Shown: one piece after another, positions 1-6,304 of the stretch
How positions within the stretch are numbered: position 1 is the stretch's first letter
Layout: every line of letters starts with the position of its first letter
From: Saprospiraceae bacterium
Lineage (GTDB): Bacteria > Bacteroidota > Bacteroidia > Chitinophagales > Saprospiraceae
Direction: 5' to 3'
Assembly: GCA_022842255.1 (NCBI GenBank)
Contig: JALHPW010000305.1
Location: forward strand, 1-6,469
DNA: 6,469 nucleotides
Notes under the pieces: generated by a model
What the model was told of the DNA's origin: nothing
The model's input: the letters and a program-made list of their open reading frames with translations, nothing else
The model's database searches: none
Position numbers and translations under genes: made by a program

Positions 1-548
1 TTTTTTACAACCGGTTGAAGTTCGTAGCCCTACAAAGCCACACGTTCTGGCTATCGCCCACGCCCGATTCTGTTTCTATGGGCTGGGATGCAGCTTGTTT
101 GCGGGTTTGCACGGCGGTCTTGTTGAAGGAAAGAAAAACGAAGCGGCAATTTTGGGTTTTTAATACCCACCTAGACCATGTGGGCGAAGTGGCGCGGGCA
201 AACAGCGTGGAATTGATTTTGAACAAGATCAAAACCTTCAATTCGCGGAACCTGCCCGTCATTTTTATGGGCGATTTGAATGCCACGCCTGATTCGCCCA
301 TCATTGCCCGCTTGAAAACCGAGCTGGACGATACTCGGGCACGTGTGGGCGATGATGTGTTGGGGCCATTGGGCACCTTCACAGGTTTCAAATTTGGCGA
401 ACCCAATCCCAAGCTGATCGATTACATTTTTGTCAGCCGGACCCCGGGCCTTACCGTGCGGAAATACGCCGTTTTGGACGAGTCCAGAAACCAGCGTTAT
501 CCCTCGGATCACTTCCCGATTTTTGTGGAAATTGACCTTCGAAATTGA
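1..548 (+). CDS. Endonuclease/exonuclease/phosphatase (EEP) family hydrolase, C-terminal part (5' end outside window)
   Basis: Only the last ~181 residues are visible. The frame is open to the left edge (first full codon at 3), and the TTG at 15 is an internal Leu rather than a convincing start. The family has an alpha/beta four-layer sandwich and cleaves phosphodiester or phosphomonoester bonds using divalent metal. Visible EEP motifs are GWDAACLR, NTHLDH (162-179, catalytic His), GDLNATPDS (from 270, Asp and Asn), IDYIFVS, and the terminal SDHFPIFVEI with the Asp-His pair at 507-512. All late catalytic motifs are intact. Family members are usually about 260-290 aa, so roughly 80-100 N-terminal residues are missing, including any signal peptide. 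The stop is 36 bp before the first GH30 gene on the same strand, so co-transcription is likely. The substrate (nucleic acid, sugar phosphate or phospholipid head group) cannot be told from this part. Confidence 0.9.
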   Translation, partial: FYNRLKFVALQSHTFWLSPTPDSVSMGWDAACLRVCTAVLLKERKTKRQFWVFNTHLDHVGEVARANSVELILNKIKTFNSRNLPVIFMGDLNATPDSPIIARLKTELDDTRARVGDDVLGPLGTFTGFKFGEPNPKLIDYIFVSRTPGLTVRKYAVLDESRNQRYPSDHFPIFVEIDLRN

Positions 549-560
549 TATAAAGAATTG

Positions 561-576
561 ATTTTCAATTGAAAAT
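561..576. repeat. 16-bp perfect palindrome before the first GH30 start
   Basis: The sequence attttcaattgaaaat is its own reverse complement. It lies in the 36-bp gap between the EEP gene and the GH30 gene and ends 8 bp before the ATG at 585. It could be an operator or a weak mRNA hairpin. It is A/T-rich and short, so chance is a real alternative. It has no T-run consistent with a terminator. Confidence 0.45.
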
Positions 577-584
577 AAACAAAT

Positions 585-2048
585 ATGAACTTGAGATTTT
601 TGCCTGTTTTCCTGCTGCTGGCCATGGCTTGTAACCCCAGAACAGGCAGTACCGTATCTGGGACAAAACAACAAAACAATACATCCGAACGGAAAAACGT
701 CACGGTTTACACCACGGCCGATAGCACCCGTTTTCGACTTGCGAAGACGGAGGTGCTGACGTTTTCCCCGTTTGGGCAGCCCTTCGAAAACCAGCCCTGT
801 GTGTTTGTAGACCCTTCCCAGCAGTTTCAAACCTTTGTCGGGATTGGAGGGGCCTTGACGGATGCTTCGGCGGAGACTTTTGCCAAATTGCCCGCAGCAA
901 AACAAACCGAATTCTTGCAAGCCTATTTCGATCGAGAGAAGGGCATAGGGTACACCATTGGTCGCACAAACATCAACAGTTGCGATTTTTCGAGCGATAT
1001 GTACACGTATGTCGCGGAGGGCGACCGCGATTTGAAGACGTTCAGCCTAGCGCATGACGAACGTTTCAAAATACCGTTCATCCAAAAAGCAATGCGCGCC
1101 TCGGGCGGGCGCTTGAATTTGTTCGTCAGTCCCTGGAGCCCACCAGCGTGGATGAAAGACAACAACAACATGCTCCAAGGGGGCAAACTAAAGCCCGAGT
1201 TCTATGATTCCTGGGCAAATTATTACGTGAAGTTTATCCAAGCTTACGAAAAACTCGGCATCCCGGTCTGGGGCCTTTCGGTGCAAAACGAACCGATGGC
1301 GAAGCAAACCTGGGAGTCCTGCATTTACACTGCGGATGAGGAGCGGGATTTTATCAAAAACCACCTCGGGCCCACCCTGAAAAAGAACGGGCTTTCCAGC
1401 AAAAAACTCATCGCCTGGGACCACAACCGAGATCTGTTGTACCAACGCGCGTCCACCTATTTAAGTGACCCCGAAACCGCTAAATACATTTGGGGCATTG
1501 GATTCCACTGGTACGAAATCTGGAATGGTGGCCGCCAGTACGAAAATGTAAAGCGGGTCCAGGAGTCATTTCCCGACAAAAACCTGCTGCTCACCGAGGC
1601 CTGCAACTATCCGTTTTCTTGGAAAACCTTTGACGAATGGCAATGGGGGGAGCAATATGGCGAGAATATGATCCATGATTTCAACAATGGTGCGGTGGCC
1701 TGGACAGACTGGAACATCCTTTTGGACGAAACCGGCGGCCCGAACCACGTGAACAACTTTTGCTTCGCCCCGGTGCACGCCAAAACAAAGGAGGGGACGC
1801 TGCACTACATGAATTCCTACTACTACATCGGGCATTTCTCCAAGTTTATCCAGCCGGGGGCACGACGCATCGTTAGTTCGTCGAGTCGCGCGCAGCTGCT
1901 GACCACCGCGTTTCAAAACCCGGATGGCAGTATCGTGGTGGTGGTAATGAACCCGACCCCTGAAAAAATCGGCTACCGAATGTACCTCGGTGGTCGGGCG
2001 GTGGAAACGGTCAGTTTACCTCGTTCAATTGCTACTTTGGTTTTTTAA
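585..2048 (+). CDS. GH30 family glycoside hydrolase, glucosylceramidase/beta-glucosidase-like lipoprotein
   Basis: This 487-aa enzyme has a short signal peptide ending in a lipobox (LLAMA then C16), so it is predicted to be lipid-anchored. The GH30 (beta/alpha)8 barrel with its side beta-sandwich spans roughly residues 60-487. Visible family motifs are GIGGALTDASAETF (86-99), R127 and D134 in the NINSCDF stretch, SPWSPPAWMK (182-191), the acid/base E236 in SVQNEP, the nucleophile E338 in LLLTEAC, and VAWTDWN (371-377). Late segments such as GHFSKFI (416-422) and the C-terminal GSIVVVVMN strand resemble human acid beta-glucosidase as I recall it, which suggests a retaining GH30_1-like enzyme acting on beta-glucosides or a beta-glucan. 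The start gives a sensible signal peptide. The next gene begins 12 bp after the stop, so an operon is likely. No acidic stretch follows the lipid Cys, unlike the neighbouring GH30. The exact substrate is not shown by the sequence. Confidence 0.93.
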   Translation: MNLRFLPVFLLLAMACNPRTGSTVSGTKQQNNTSERKNVTVYTTADSTRFRLAKTEVLTFSPFGQPFENQPCVFVDPSQQFQTFVGIGGALTDASAETFAKLPAAKQTEFLQAYFDREKGIGYTIGRTNINSCDFSSDMYTYVAEGDRDLKTFSLAHDERFKIPFIQKAMRASGGRLNLFVSPWSPPAWMKDNNNMLQGGKLKPEFYDSWANYYVKFIQAYEKLGIPVWGLSVQNEPMAKQTWESCIYTADEERDFIKNHLGPTLKKNGLSSKKLIAWDHNRDLLYQRASTYLSDPETAKYIWGIGFHWYEIWNGGRQYENVKRVQESFPDKNLLLTEACNYPFSWKTFDEWQWGEQYGENMIHDFNNGAVAWTDWNILLDETGGPNHVNNFCFAPVHAKTKEGTLHYMNSYYYIGHFSKFIQPGARRIVSSSSRAQLLTTAFQNPDGSIVVVVMNPTPEKIGYRMYLGGRAVETVSLPRSIATLVF

Positions 2049-2060
2049 CAACCCATTTTC

Positions 2061-3473
2061 ATGCATTATAACCTGCTGTTTTTATTCGTATTTAGTTTTT
2101 GGAGCTGCAATCCCAAGCCAGAGGAAGAGCCGATTGTGCCCGTCCCTGTTTTGCCGGTACAAGTGTGGACTACCTCTGCCAATGGTGTTAACCTTTTGTA
2201 TTCCAAGACAATAGACTTTGCTTCTGGGAAAGATGACCGCTTTCCCAGCATTCAGATTGATACGGCTCAAAAATTCCAAACCATCGAAGGGTTTGGGTAC
2301 ACCCTCACCGGGGGGAGTGCCATGTTGCTGCATCAAATGGGCGCGGCGGAACGGGCGGCGCTGTTGCAGGAGTTTTTTGGTAAAAATGGCAATGCGATTG
2401 GGGTGAGTTATTTACGTGTCAGCATCGGAGCCTCCGATTTGGATGCCGAGGTGTTCAGTTATGATGATTTGCCCAGCGGCCAAACCGACCCCGATTTGCT
2501 GTATTTCAACTTGTCGAAAGACACCCTGCACCTCATCCCGGTGTTGAAGGAAATCCTGGCCATCAACCCCAATATCAAGATCATGGGTTCGCCCTGGAGT
2601 CCGCCAAAGTGGATGAAAAGCAACAATAGCAGCGTTGGTGGGAATTTGAAACCAGCGTTTTATGCCACGTATGCCCAGTATTTTGTAAAATATATACAGG
2701 CCATGCAGGCCAAAGGGATTTCGATAGACGCCGTCACGCCGCAAAACGAGCCCCAGCATGGGGGCAACAACCCCAGCCTCGTCATGTCGTTTTTACAACA
2801 AGCTGATTTTGTGAAAAACCACTTAGGGCCGGCCTTCCAGGCGGCGGGCATCGCTACAAAAATCGTGATTTGGGACCATAATTGCGATAATGCAGCATAC
2901 CCGATTGCGATATTGGACGACCCTGCGGCCAAAGCATTTGTGCATGGAACAGCGTTTCATTTGTATGGTGGCGATGTGAGCGCACTCACGCAGGTACACG
3001 ACAAACACCCGGACAAAGCCTTGTATTTCACCGAACAGTGGACGGGGTCGACCAGCCCCTTTGACGTGGATTTGAAATGGCATTTGAAAAACGTCATTAT
3101 CGGTACGATGCGCAATTGGAGTACGGTGGCTTTGGAATGGAACCTGGCGAACGACCCCAATTTTGAGCCGCACACGCCAGGAGGATGTACCCAATGCAAG
3201 GGCGCGGTGACGATTGACGGCTCCAAAGCGACCAAAAACGTGAGTTTTTACATCATCGCACAGGCTTCTAAGTTTGTCCCCCCAGGTTCCGTGCGCCTGG
3301 CGAGCAACGTTTTGACCGAGATGCCCAATGTGGCGTTTCGCACCCCGGAAGGCAAAACCGTATTGATTGTCCTCAACGAGAACCCCAATGTCAAATCCTT
3401 CAACATCAGTGTAGGTGGACGCTGGATTGTCGCTTCCCTGCATGGGGAAACCGTGGGGACGTTCGTGTGGTAG
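2061..3473 (+). CDS. GH30 family glycoside hydrolase, beta-1,6-glucanase-like lipoprotein
   Basis: This 470-aa protein has a hydrophobic leader and lipobox-like FSFWS-C16, followed by an acidic, Pro-rich tether (NPKPEEEP, then PVPVLPV). The GH30 fold follows: TIEGFGYTLTGGSA (74-87), R119 and D126 in the VSIGASD region, SPWSPPKWMK (177-186), acid/base E230 in TPQNEP, and nucleophile E325 in LYFTEQW. ALEWNLA (357-363) and GGCTQCKGAVTID (374-386), with a CxxC pair, follow. From memory these last traits fit the GH30_3 group, whose studied members are endo-beta-1,6-glucanases; this assignment is inference. The C-terminal beta-sandwich ends at GTFVW. It is clearly a paralogue of the upstream GH30 (shared KNHLGP and WDHN segments) but diverged, so it is not a recent copy. 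The EEE after the lipid Cys resembles lipoprotein export signals that place lipoproteins on the cell surface. The stop lies 5 bp from the stop of the opposing thioredoxin gene. Confidence 0.92.
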   Translation: MHYNLLFLFVFSFWSCNPKPEEEPIVPVPVLPVQVWTTSANGVNLLYSKTIDFASGKDDRFPSIQIDTAQKFQTIEGFGYTLTGGSAMLLHQMGAAERAALLQEFFGKNGNAIGVSYLRVSIGASDLDAEVFSYDDLPSGQTDPDLLYFNLSKDTLHLIPVLKEILAINPNIKIMGSPWSPPKWMKSNNSSVGGNLKPAFYATYAQYFVKYIQAMQAKGISIDAVTPQNEPQHGGNNPSLVMSFLQQADFVKNHLGPAFQAAGIATKIVIWDHNCDNAAYPIAILDDPAAKAFVHGTAFHLYGGDVSALTQVHDKHPDKALYFTEQWTGSTSPFDVDLKWHLKNVIIGTMRNWSTVALEWNLANDPNFEPHTPGGCTQCKGAVTIDGSKATKNVSFYIIAQASKFVPPGSVRLASNVLTEMPNVAFRTPEGKTVLIVLNENPNVKSFNISVGGRWIVASLHGETVGTFVW

Positions 3474-3478
3474 TTGGG

Positions 3479-3964
3479 TTAATTGGACTTGCAGGTTTCT
3501 TTCCCGAATTTGATTAATTTGGAAGCTGTGGAGATACCCACCACGCGCTTGGTTTCCTTCCCATGCTTGTTTAGGAACAGCAGGGTGGGGTAGGCGCTGA
3601 CGCCAAATTGTTTGGCGAGCAAGATGCCGTCTCCCTGCTCGGCATTGATTTTTAGGTTTATGAAGCGGTCGTTAAAAAATGCCCCTGCCGCGCCATCGGT
3701 AAATACATCGCGGTCCATAATCCGGCAAGGGCCACACCATTTGGTGTAAAAATCGATAAAAATCGGCTTGCCTTCTAATTTGGCGCGGTCTATTTGCTTC
3801 AAAAAGTCAATTTCGACAAAATGTATAGCCTGATTTTGGCTTGGACGTTCTTTTTTCCAGGGAGGGGAGATGGCCACCTGGTATTTGCAAGAATATATGG
3901 ATGGGAGCAGAAGGCCCAAGAAAATCAGGGTGTGAAAGATGAGCTTAGGAGTTGGACGGTTCAT
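3479..3964 (-). CDS. Thioredoxin-fold lipoprotein with CGPC active site
   Basis: This is a 161-aa protein. Residues 1-26 form a signal peptide ending LPSIYS-C26, a lipobox-like site, so the protein is probably envelope-anchored and facing the periplasm. The thioredoxin domain covers about 48-155. It has the FYTKWCGPC active site (C77 and C80), an acidic DRDVFTD segment after it, and the cis-proline at GVSAYP126. The shape (FIDFYTKWCGPC, then F.ND.F..LKINAE) fits the Thioredoxin_7/Thioredoxin_2-like group of Bacteroidota. The likely role is thiol-disulfide exchange on exported proteins; the partner is unknown. It converges on the second GH30 gene with a 5-bp gap and no intervening terminator. 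It has no same-strand neighbour within the window. A 7-bp stem lies just before its ATG. Confidence 0.9.
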   Translation of the reverse strand: MNRPTPKLIFHTLIFLGLLLPSIYSCKYQVAISPPWKKERPSQNQAIHFVEIDFLKQIDRAKLEGKPIFIDFYTKWCGPCRIMDRDVFTDGAAGAFFNDRFINLKINAEQGDGILLAKQFGVSAYPTLLFLNKHGKETKRVVGISTASKLIKFGKETCKSN

Positions 3965-3968
3965 TTTG

Positions 3969-3993
3969 CAACCCGATTTTTTGGGCCGGGTTG
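3969..3993 (-). repeat. Short inverted repeat before the thioredoxin start
   Basis: caacccg (3969-3975) pairs with cgggttg (3987-3993), leaving an 11-nt loop. In the - strand mRNA the stem ends 4 nt before the ATG, so if it forms it would mask the start region. Seven base pairs is modest and may be chance. Confidence 0.35.
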
Positions 3994-4050
3994 GAAGAGG
4001 ATGCGCGATTTACAGTTTGAGTTGTATGGAGGATGAGGGGTGTTTTCCGC

Positions 4051-4088
4051 GGCACAGGCTGGGCAATTGTCCAGCCTGTGCCGTTTTT
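4051..4088 (+). terminator. Strong + strand intrinsic terminator without an adjacent + gene
   Basis: ggcacaggctgg (4051-4062) pairs perfectly with ccagcctgtgcc (4071-4082). The 8-nt loop itself contains the palindrome caattg, so pairing could continue through a G:U. The arm is followed by gttttt on the + strand. On the - strand no T-run follows, so the direction is +. The nearest upstream + gene is the second GH30, ending at 3473, with the thioredoxin gene antisense in between. It may therefore end the GH30 transcript, end an unseen RNA, or be an intergenic hairpin repeat. Confidence 0.72.
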
Positions 4089-4270
4089 ATTTCTGCTGGG
4101 AGAATTGGTCGGCACCATGATTTCCCGGTTGAGCACCTTTTTACCGCCTGCTCAGCGACAAAAATTTGGGTGCCGCTTACCCTTGGGCACACTTTTGAGC
4201 CATGCAAACAACATCCCGGCCGGAGAGAGATTTGCTTCATCGTTTTGTCAAACTAAAAAAATGTCTCGTC

Positions 4271-5587
4271 ATGAGAAACACATTATTCTTCGCTATCTTC
4301 CTTTCTTTCAGTAGTTTATATGCTAGTACTGAATTTAATTCATCTTCCCTGGCCACAACTTGCCTAGCTTGCAATATTCCGGATGGGCTGCTTGTAAGCG
4401 ACTTAAACGGGGCTTCTGCCACACTTTCCTGGAATGCCGTGACTGGTGCCACCGGATACACCGTTGAAGTGGAAGACGAGCAGAACAATCCCAGTACTTT
4501 TCATATTGAAGCCAATGTGAGCAATGCTTCTTATCAGGTGACGGGGTTGCAAGCTGGTGTTTTGTACAAATTTAACGTTCGCAGCCGTTGTGGTGGTGAC
4601 AAGAGCGACTGGTCGAACTGGTTGTTTTTTACCGTGGGTAATGGCGGAGGCGGGTCTGCCGACTGCGGTGTTCCAACGGGCCTGTCTGTCAGCATTGCAG
4701 GAGGTGTAGCAAATCTGGGTTGGGCAGTGGTTCCAGGCGCAATCAAATATACGATTGAGGTAGAGGATGAACAAAACAGCCCTAGCACTTTCCATCTTGA
4801 GGATTCCTCCTTCACAAACTCATACACACTGGCTGGGCTACAGCCTGGAGTATGGTATAAGTTTAAAGTACGCGCACATTGTATAGCCGGGCAAAGTGAT
4901 TGGTCTGCCTGGGTATTTTTCAACGGCAGTGGGGGCAATGGCTCTGGTGGTGGAATTGGCGGTGGGTCGGGTAATTGTGACCGCCCGACGGGCCCACAGG
5001 CCACCAACATCACAGCCAATGCAGCGTTGCTCTCCTGGAATGCAGTGCCCGGTGCAGCATCCTATTTCTTGGAAATTGAACGTGAACAAGCTGGGGCTTC
5101 TCAATGGCAAATAACCCAAATGGTGACGAACAACTCGTTTCTGTTAACGGGGTTGACTGCGGATACCCGCTATAAGTTCAAGGTCCGCACCAATTGTACA
5201 GGTGGTGGGCACAGCAACTGGACAAAGTGGCGTAAATTTAAAACGGCTCCTTCTTTCACCGATCCAACTGGCGAAAACAACTTGAGCGTTGTGGTAGGCA
5301 ATCGGGAAAGCCAACAATTGGAATTCGAAGAAGCCATCGAAGTATCGGTTTGGCCCAATCCGGCACAATTCAGTACTACGGTGCATTTGCGTCATTTGAA
5401 CCTAGAACCCACAACATTGCGCATGTTTGATTTATCTGGGCGATTGATTCAGGAGCAGCTTGTTCAACAAGATGGTGGGTCTAGTGAAATTGTTTTGCAT
5501 ACAAGCGGTTATTCCAATGGAATCTATTTGCTTCAGATTCAGAGTGGGACTCAAACACGCACGTCAAAATTAGTAATAGCGCATTAA
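4271..5587 (+). CDS. Secreted protein with three FN3 domains and T9SS type A sorting domain
   Basis: The chosen ATG gives 438 aa beginning MRNTLFFAIFLSF, a clear Sec signal peptide with likely cleavage at LYA18-S19. An in-frame ATG at 4202 would add 23 polar residues ahead of the signal, so I reject it. Three fibronectin type III modules follow at about 34-123, 132-217 and 236-325. Each opens with a Cys-x-x-Pro (CNIPDG, CGVPTG, CDRPTG) and carries a second Cys late in the domain (107, 204, 309), suggesting one disulfide per module. Gly/Ser-rich linkers lie at about 124-131 and 218-235. The C-terminus (358-438) is a T9SS sorting domain: VWPNPAQFSTTV, LRMFDLSGRLI, then a GIYLLQIQSG motif and SKLVIA. 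It should cross the outer membrane by T9SS and be attached to the surface or released. No catalytic domain is visible, so an adhesive, binding or structural role is inferred. A strong terminator follows, so it looks monocistronic. Confidence 0.9.
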   Translation: MRNTLFFAIFLSFSSLYASTEFNSSSLATTCLACNIPDGLLVSDLNGASATLSWNAVTGATGYTVEVEDEQNNPSTFHIEANVSNASYQVTGLQAGVLYKFNVRSRCGGDKSDWSNWLFFTVGNGGGGSADCGVPTGLSVSIAGGVANLGWAVVPGAIKYTIEVEDEQNSPSTFHLEDSSFTNSYTLAGLQPGVWYKFKVRAHCIAGQSDWSAWVFFNGSGGNGSGGGIGGGSGNCDRPTGPQATNITANAALLSWNAVPGAASYFLEIEREQAGASQWQITQMVTNNSFLLTGLTADTRYKFKVRTNCTGGGHSNWTKWRKFKTAPSFTDPTGENNLSVVVGNRESQQLEFEEAIEVSVWPNPAQFSTTVHLRHLNLEPTTLRMFDLSGRLIQEQLVQQDGGSSEIVLHTSGYSNGIYLLQIQSGTQTRTSKLVIAH

Positions 5588-5670
5588 GCACTGTTTCCGC
5601 ATCCTTAGCGCTTCCCTTTTCCAACTTCTGGTGGAGTCTTTCATCAAACCGCTTTCATCCTTGCATCGAG

Positions 5671-5702
5671 CAGGTCGGGCCAAAGCCCGGCCTGTTTTTT
5701 TT
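5671..5702 (+). terminator. Intrinsic terminator of the FN3 gene
   Basis: caggtcgggc (5671-5680) pairs with gcccggcctg (5685-5694) around a caaa loop, with one G:U pair, followed by eight T residues (5695-5702). It lies 83 bp after the FN3 stop. The stretch from 5588 to 5670 shows nothing else. Confidence 0.9.
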
Positions 5703-5735
5703 GCTCACAATGTGCTAGTGTTCAGCAATAGTGCA

Positions 5736-5768
5736 TAAAAAGAAAAGCCCAACCAAAACGGTCGGGCT
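5736..5768 (-). terminator. Intrinsic terminator of the tRNA unit, - strand
   Basis: On the - strand agcccgacc (from 5768) pairs with ggttgggct (to 5746) around a gtttt loop, with one G:U pair, and is followed by a T-rich tail (ttttcttttta). The wobble pairs only in the - strand RNA (on the + strand it is A against C), which supports the direction. It lies about 90 nt beyond the 3' end of tRNA-Ser(CGA) and faces the FN3 terminator. Confidence 0.78.
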
Positions 5769-5813
5769 ATTCACTGCCTTGCTATTTCGTTTTGCCTTTA
5801 AATCGAAACACAC

Positions 5814-5858
5814 GAGGCCAAACACAGGAATTTTCTCGGAAAGGAGGCCAAACCTGTG
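5814..5858. repeat. Short direct and inverted repeats in the tRNA 3' trailer
   Basis: gaggccaaac occurs at 5814-5823 and again at 5844-5853. Overlapping these, cacagg (5823-5828) can pair with cctgtg (5853-5858). The stretch lies between the tRNA-Ser(CGA) 3' end and its terminator and could form a trailer stem. The significance is uncertain. Confidence 0.35.
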
Positions 5859-5861
5859 AAG

Positions 5862-5949
5862 CGGAGAGAGAGGGATTCGAACCCCCGGTACCTGTTACAG
5901 TACGTCTGATTTCGAATCAGGTGCATTAAACCAACTCTGCCATCTCTCC
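5862..5949 (-). tRNA. tRNA-Ser(CGA)
   Basis: This is an 88-nt class II tRNA. The acceptor GGAGAGA (from 5949) pairs with TCTCTCC (to 5863), and the discriminator is G73, a serine identity base. The T arm GGGGG-TTCGAAT-CCCTC has one G:U. The D arm carries the G13-A22 mismatch usual in tRNA-Ser. The anticodon loop TTCGAAA (5916-5910) gives CGA, which reads UCG. The long variable arm (GTAC...GTAC) fits serine. The outermost anticodon-stem pair is C:A, a small irregularity. CCA is not encoded. It is probably the last member of a - strand unit with tRNA-Ser(GGA) and the GIY-YIG gene. Confidence 0.95.
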
Positions 5950-5956
5950 TTTACCA

Positions 5957-5979
5957 GCCGAAGCGCGCAGCGCGTAGGC
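5957..5979. repeat. GC-rich hairpin just upstream of tRNA-Ser(CGA)
   Basis: gcc/ggc outer pairs (5957-5959 with 5977-5979) enclose a cgcg-cag-cgcg core. It lies 8 bp before the tRNA 5' end, where it could assist processing or be a remnant of an intergenic repeat. It shares gccgaagc with the - strand of the hairpin at 6345-6374. Confidence 0.45.
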
Positions 5980-6018
5980 GGGTGTATTTTTCGTCAATTT
6001 GGTGTATATTGGGCAGCG

Positions 6019-6300
6019 CTAATTCAGCGTCATCAACAAATGCTTTAGGGCAAAAGCTCTTCCAGACCCACTTTTCAAATACTGCTCAAACTCAAATGCC
6101 TTTGAACGCTCCGAAAATGCGCAACACCAAGCCAAACGCACTTGTATTCTGTCTTTTGTGATTGGCACCCATCCTTTTTGATGCCGATTGAATCGTTCCC
6201 TCAAATTACGAGTACATCCTGTGTAAATTCCCCCGTCGTTGCAATAGAGGATATAAACGTAAAAGAAATTTGAGGTTGGGTGGTTTTCATTGGTCTGCAT
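6019..6300 (-). CDS. Small GIY-YIG nuclease-domain protein (UvrC N-terminal-like)
   Basis: This is a 93-aa single-domain protein, the usual size for stand-alone GIY-YIG proteins of the YhbQ/COG2827-like group. The GIY-YIG motif appears as FYVYIL (12-18, Tyr16) and IYTG (25-28, Tyr26). The helix with the catalytic Arg is NLRERFNRH (Arg34/Arg36). The metal-binding Glu is in FEFEQYLK (Glu70/Glu72), followed by KSGSGRAFALKHL. All core residues are present, so it should be an active nuclease fold, though the substrate of this group is not well known. No signal peptide is present, so it should be cytoplasmic. It lies between two tRNA-Ser genes on the same strand (79 bp after one, 69 bp before the other) with no terminator between, so it may be on one transcript with them. 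Annotation as an 'excinuclease subunit' would be misleading. Confidence 0.9.
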   Translation of the reverse strand: MQTNENHPTSNFFYVYILYCNDGGIYTGCTRNLRERFNRHQKGWVPITKDRIQVRLAWCCAFSERSKAFEFEQYLKSGSGRAFALKHLLMTLN

Positions 6301-6304
6301 ATTG

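Larger units (their letters stand above)
3965..4270. other. Divergent intergenic region between thioredoxin and FN3 genes
   Basis: This 306-bp gap separates the starts of two divergently transcribed genes, so it should hold both promoters. I could not find a convincing Bacteroidota promoter pair (a TTTG-type -33 box with TAnnTTTG) for either. It holds a 7-bp stem by the thioredoxin start, a long terminator-like hairpin at 4051-4088, and weak short inverted repeats (for example gtgcc 4170-4174 with ggcac 4186-4190). Small open frames across it have no recognisable protein features. Confidence 0.7.

Noticed and set aside
171..920. 249-aa open frame on the - strand
   Set aside because: It is antisense to the EEP and first GH30 genes, which have intact family motifs. 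It has no recognisable domain of its own.
2823..3443. 206-aa open frame on the - strand
   Set aside because: It is antisense to the second GH30 catalytic region; its composition is that of a shadow frame.
3794..4036. 80-aa + strand frame ending just before the 4051-4088 terminator
   Set aside because: It is mostly antisense to the thioredoxin gene and has no domain. Its position before the terminator was tempting, but the sequence does not look like a protein.
4130..4154. tgagca/tgctca inverted repeat and similar short stems upstream of the FN3 gene
   Set aside because: Six base pairs with a 13-nt loop is expected by chance in a region of this size.
4202..4270. Upstream in-frame ATG for the FN3 gene
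   Set aside because: It would place 23 charged and polar residues before a clear Sec signal peptide; the ATG at 4271 fits secretion.
4261..4314. Out-of-frame ATG shortly before the FN3 start, giving a 17-aa open frame
   Set aside because: It overlaps the FN3 start in another frame, with no sign of coding. A regulatory upstream ORF cannot be excluded but has no support.
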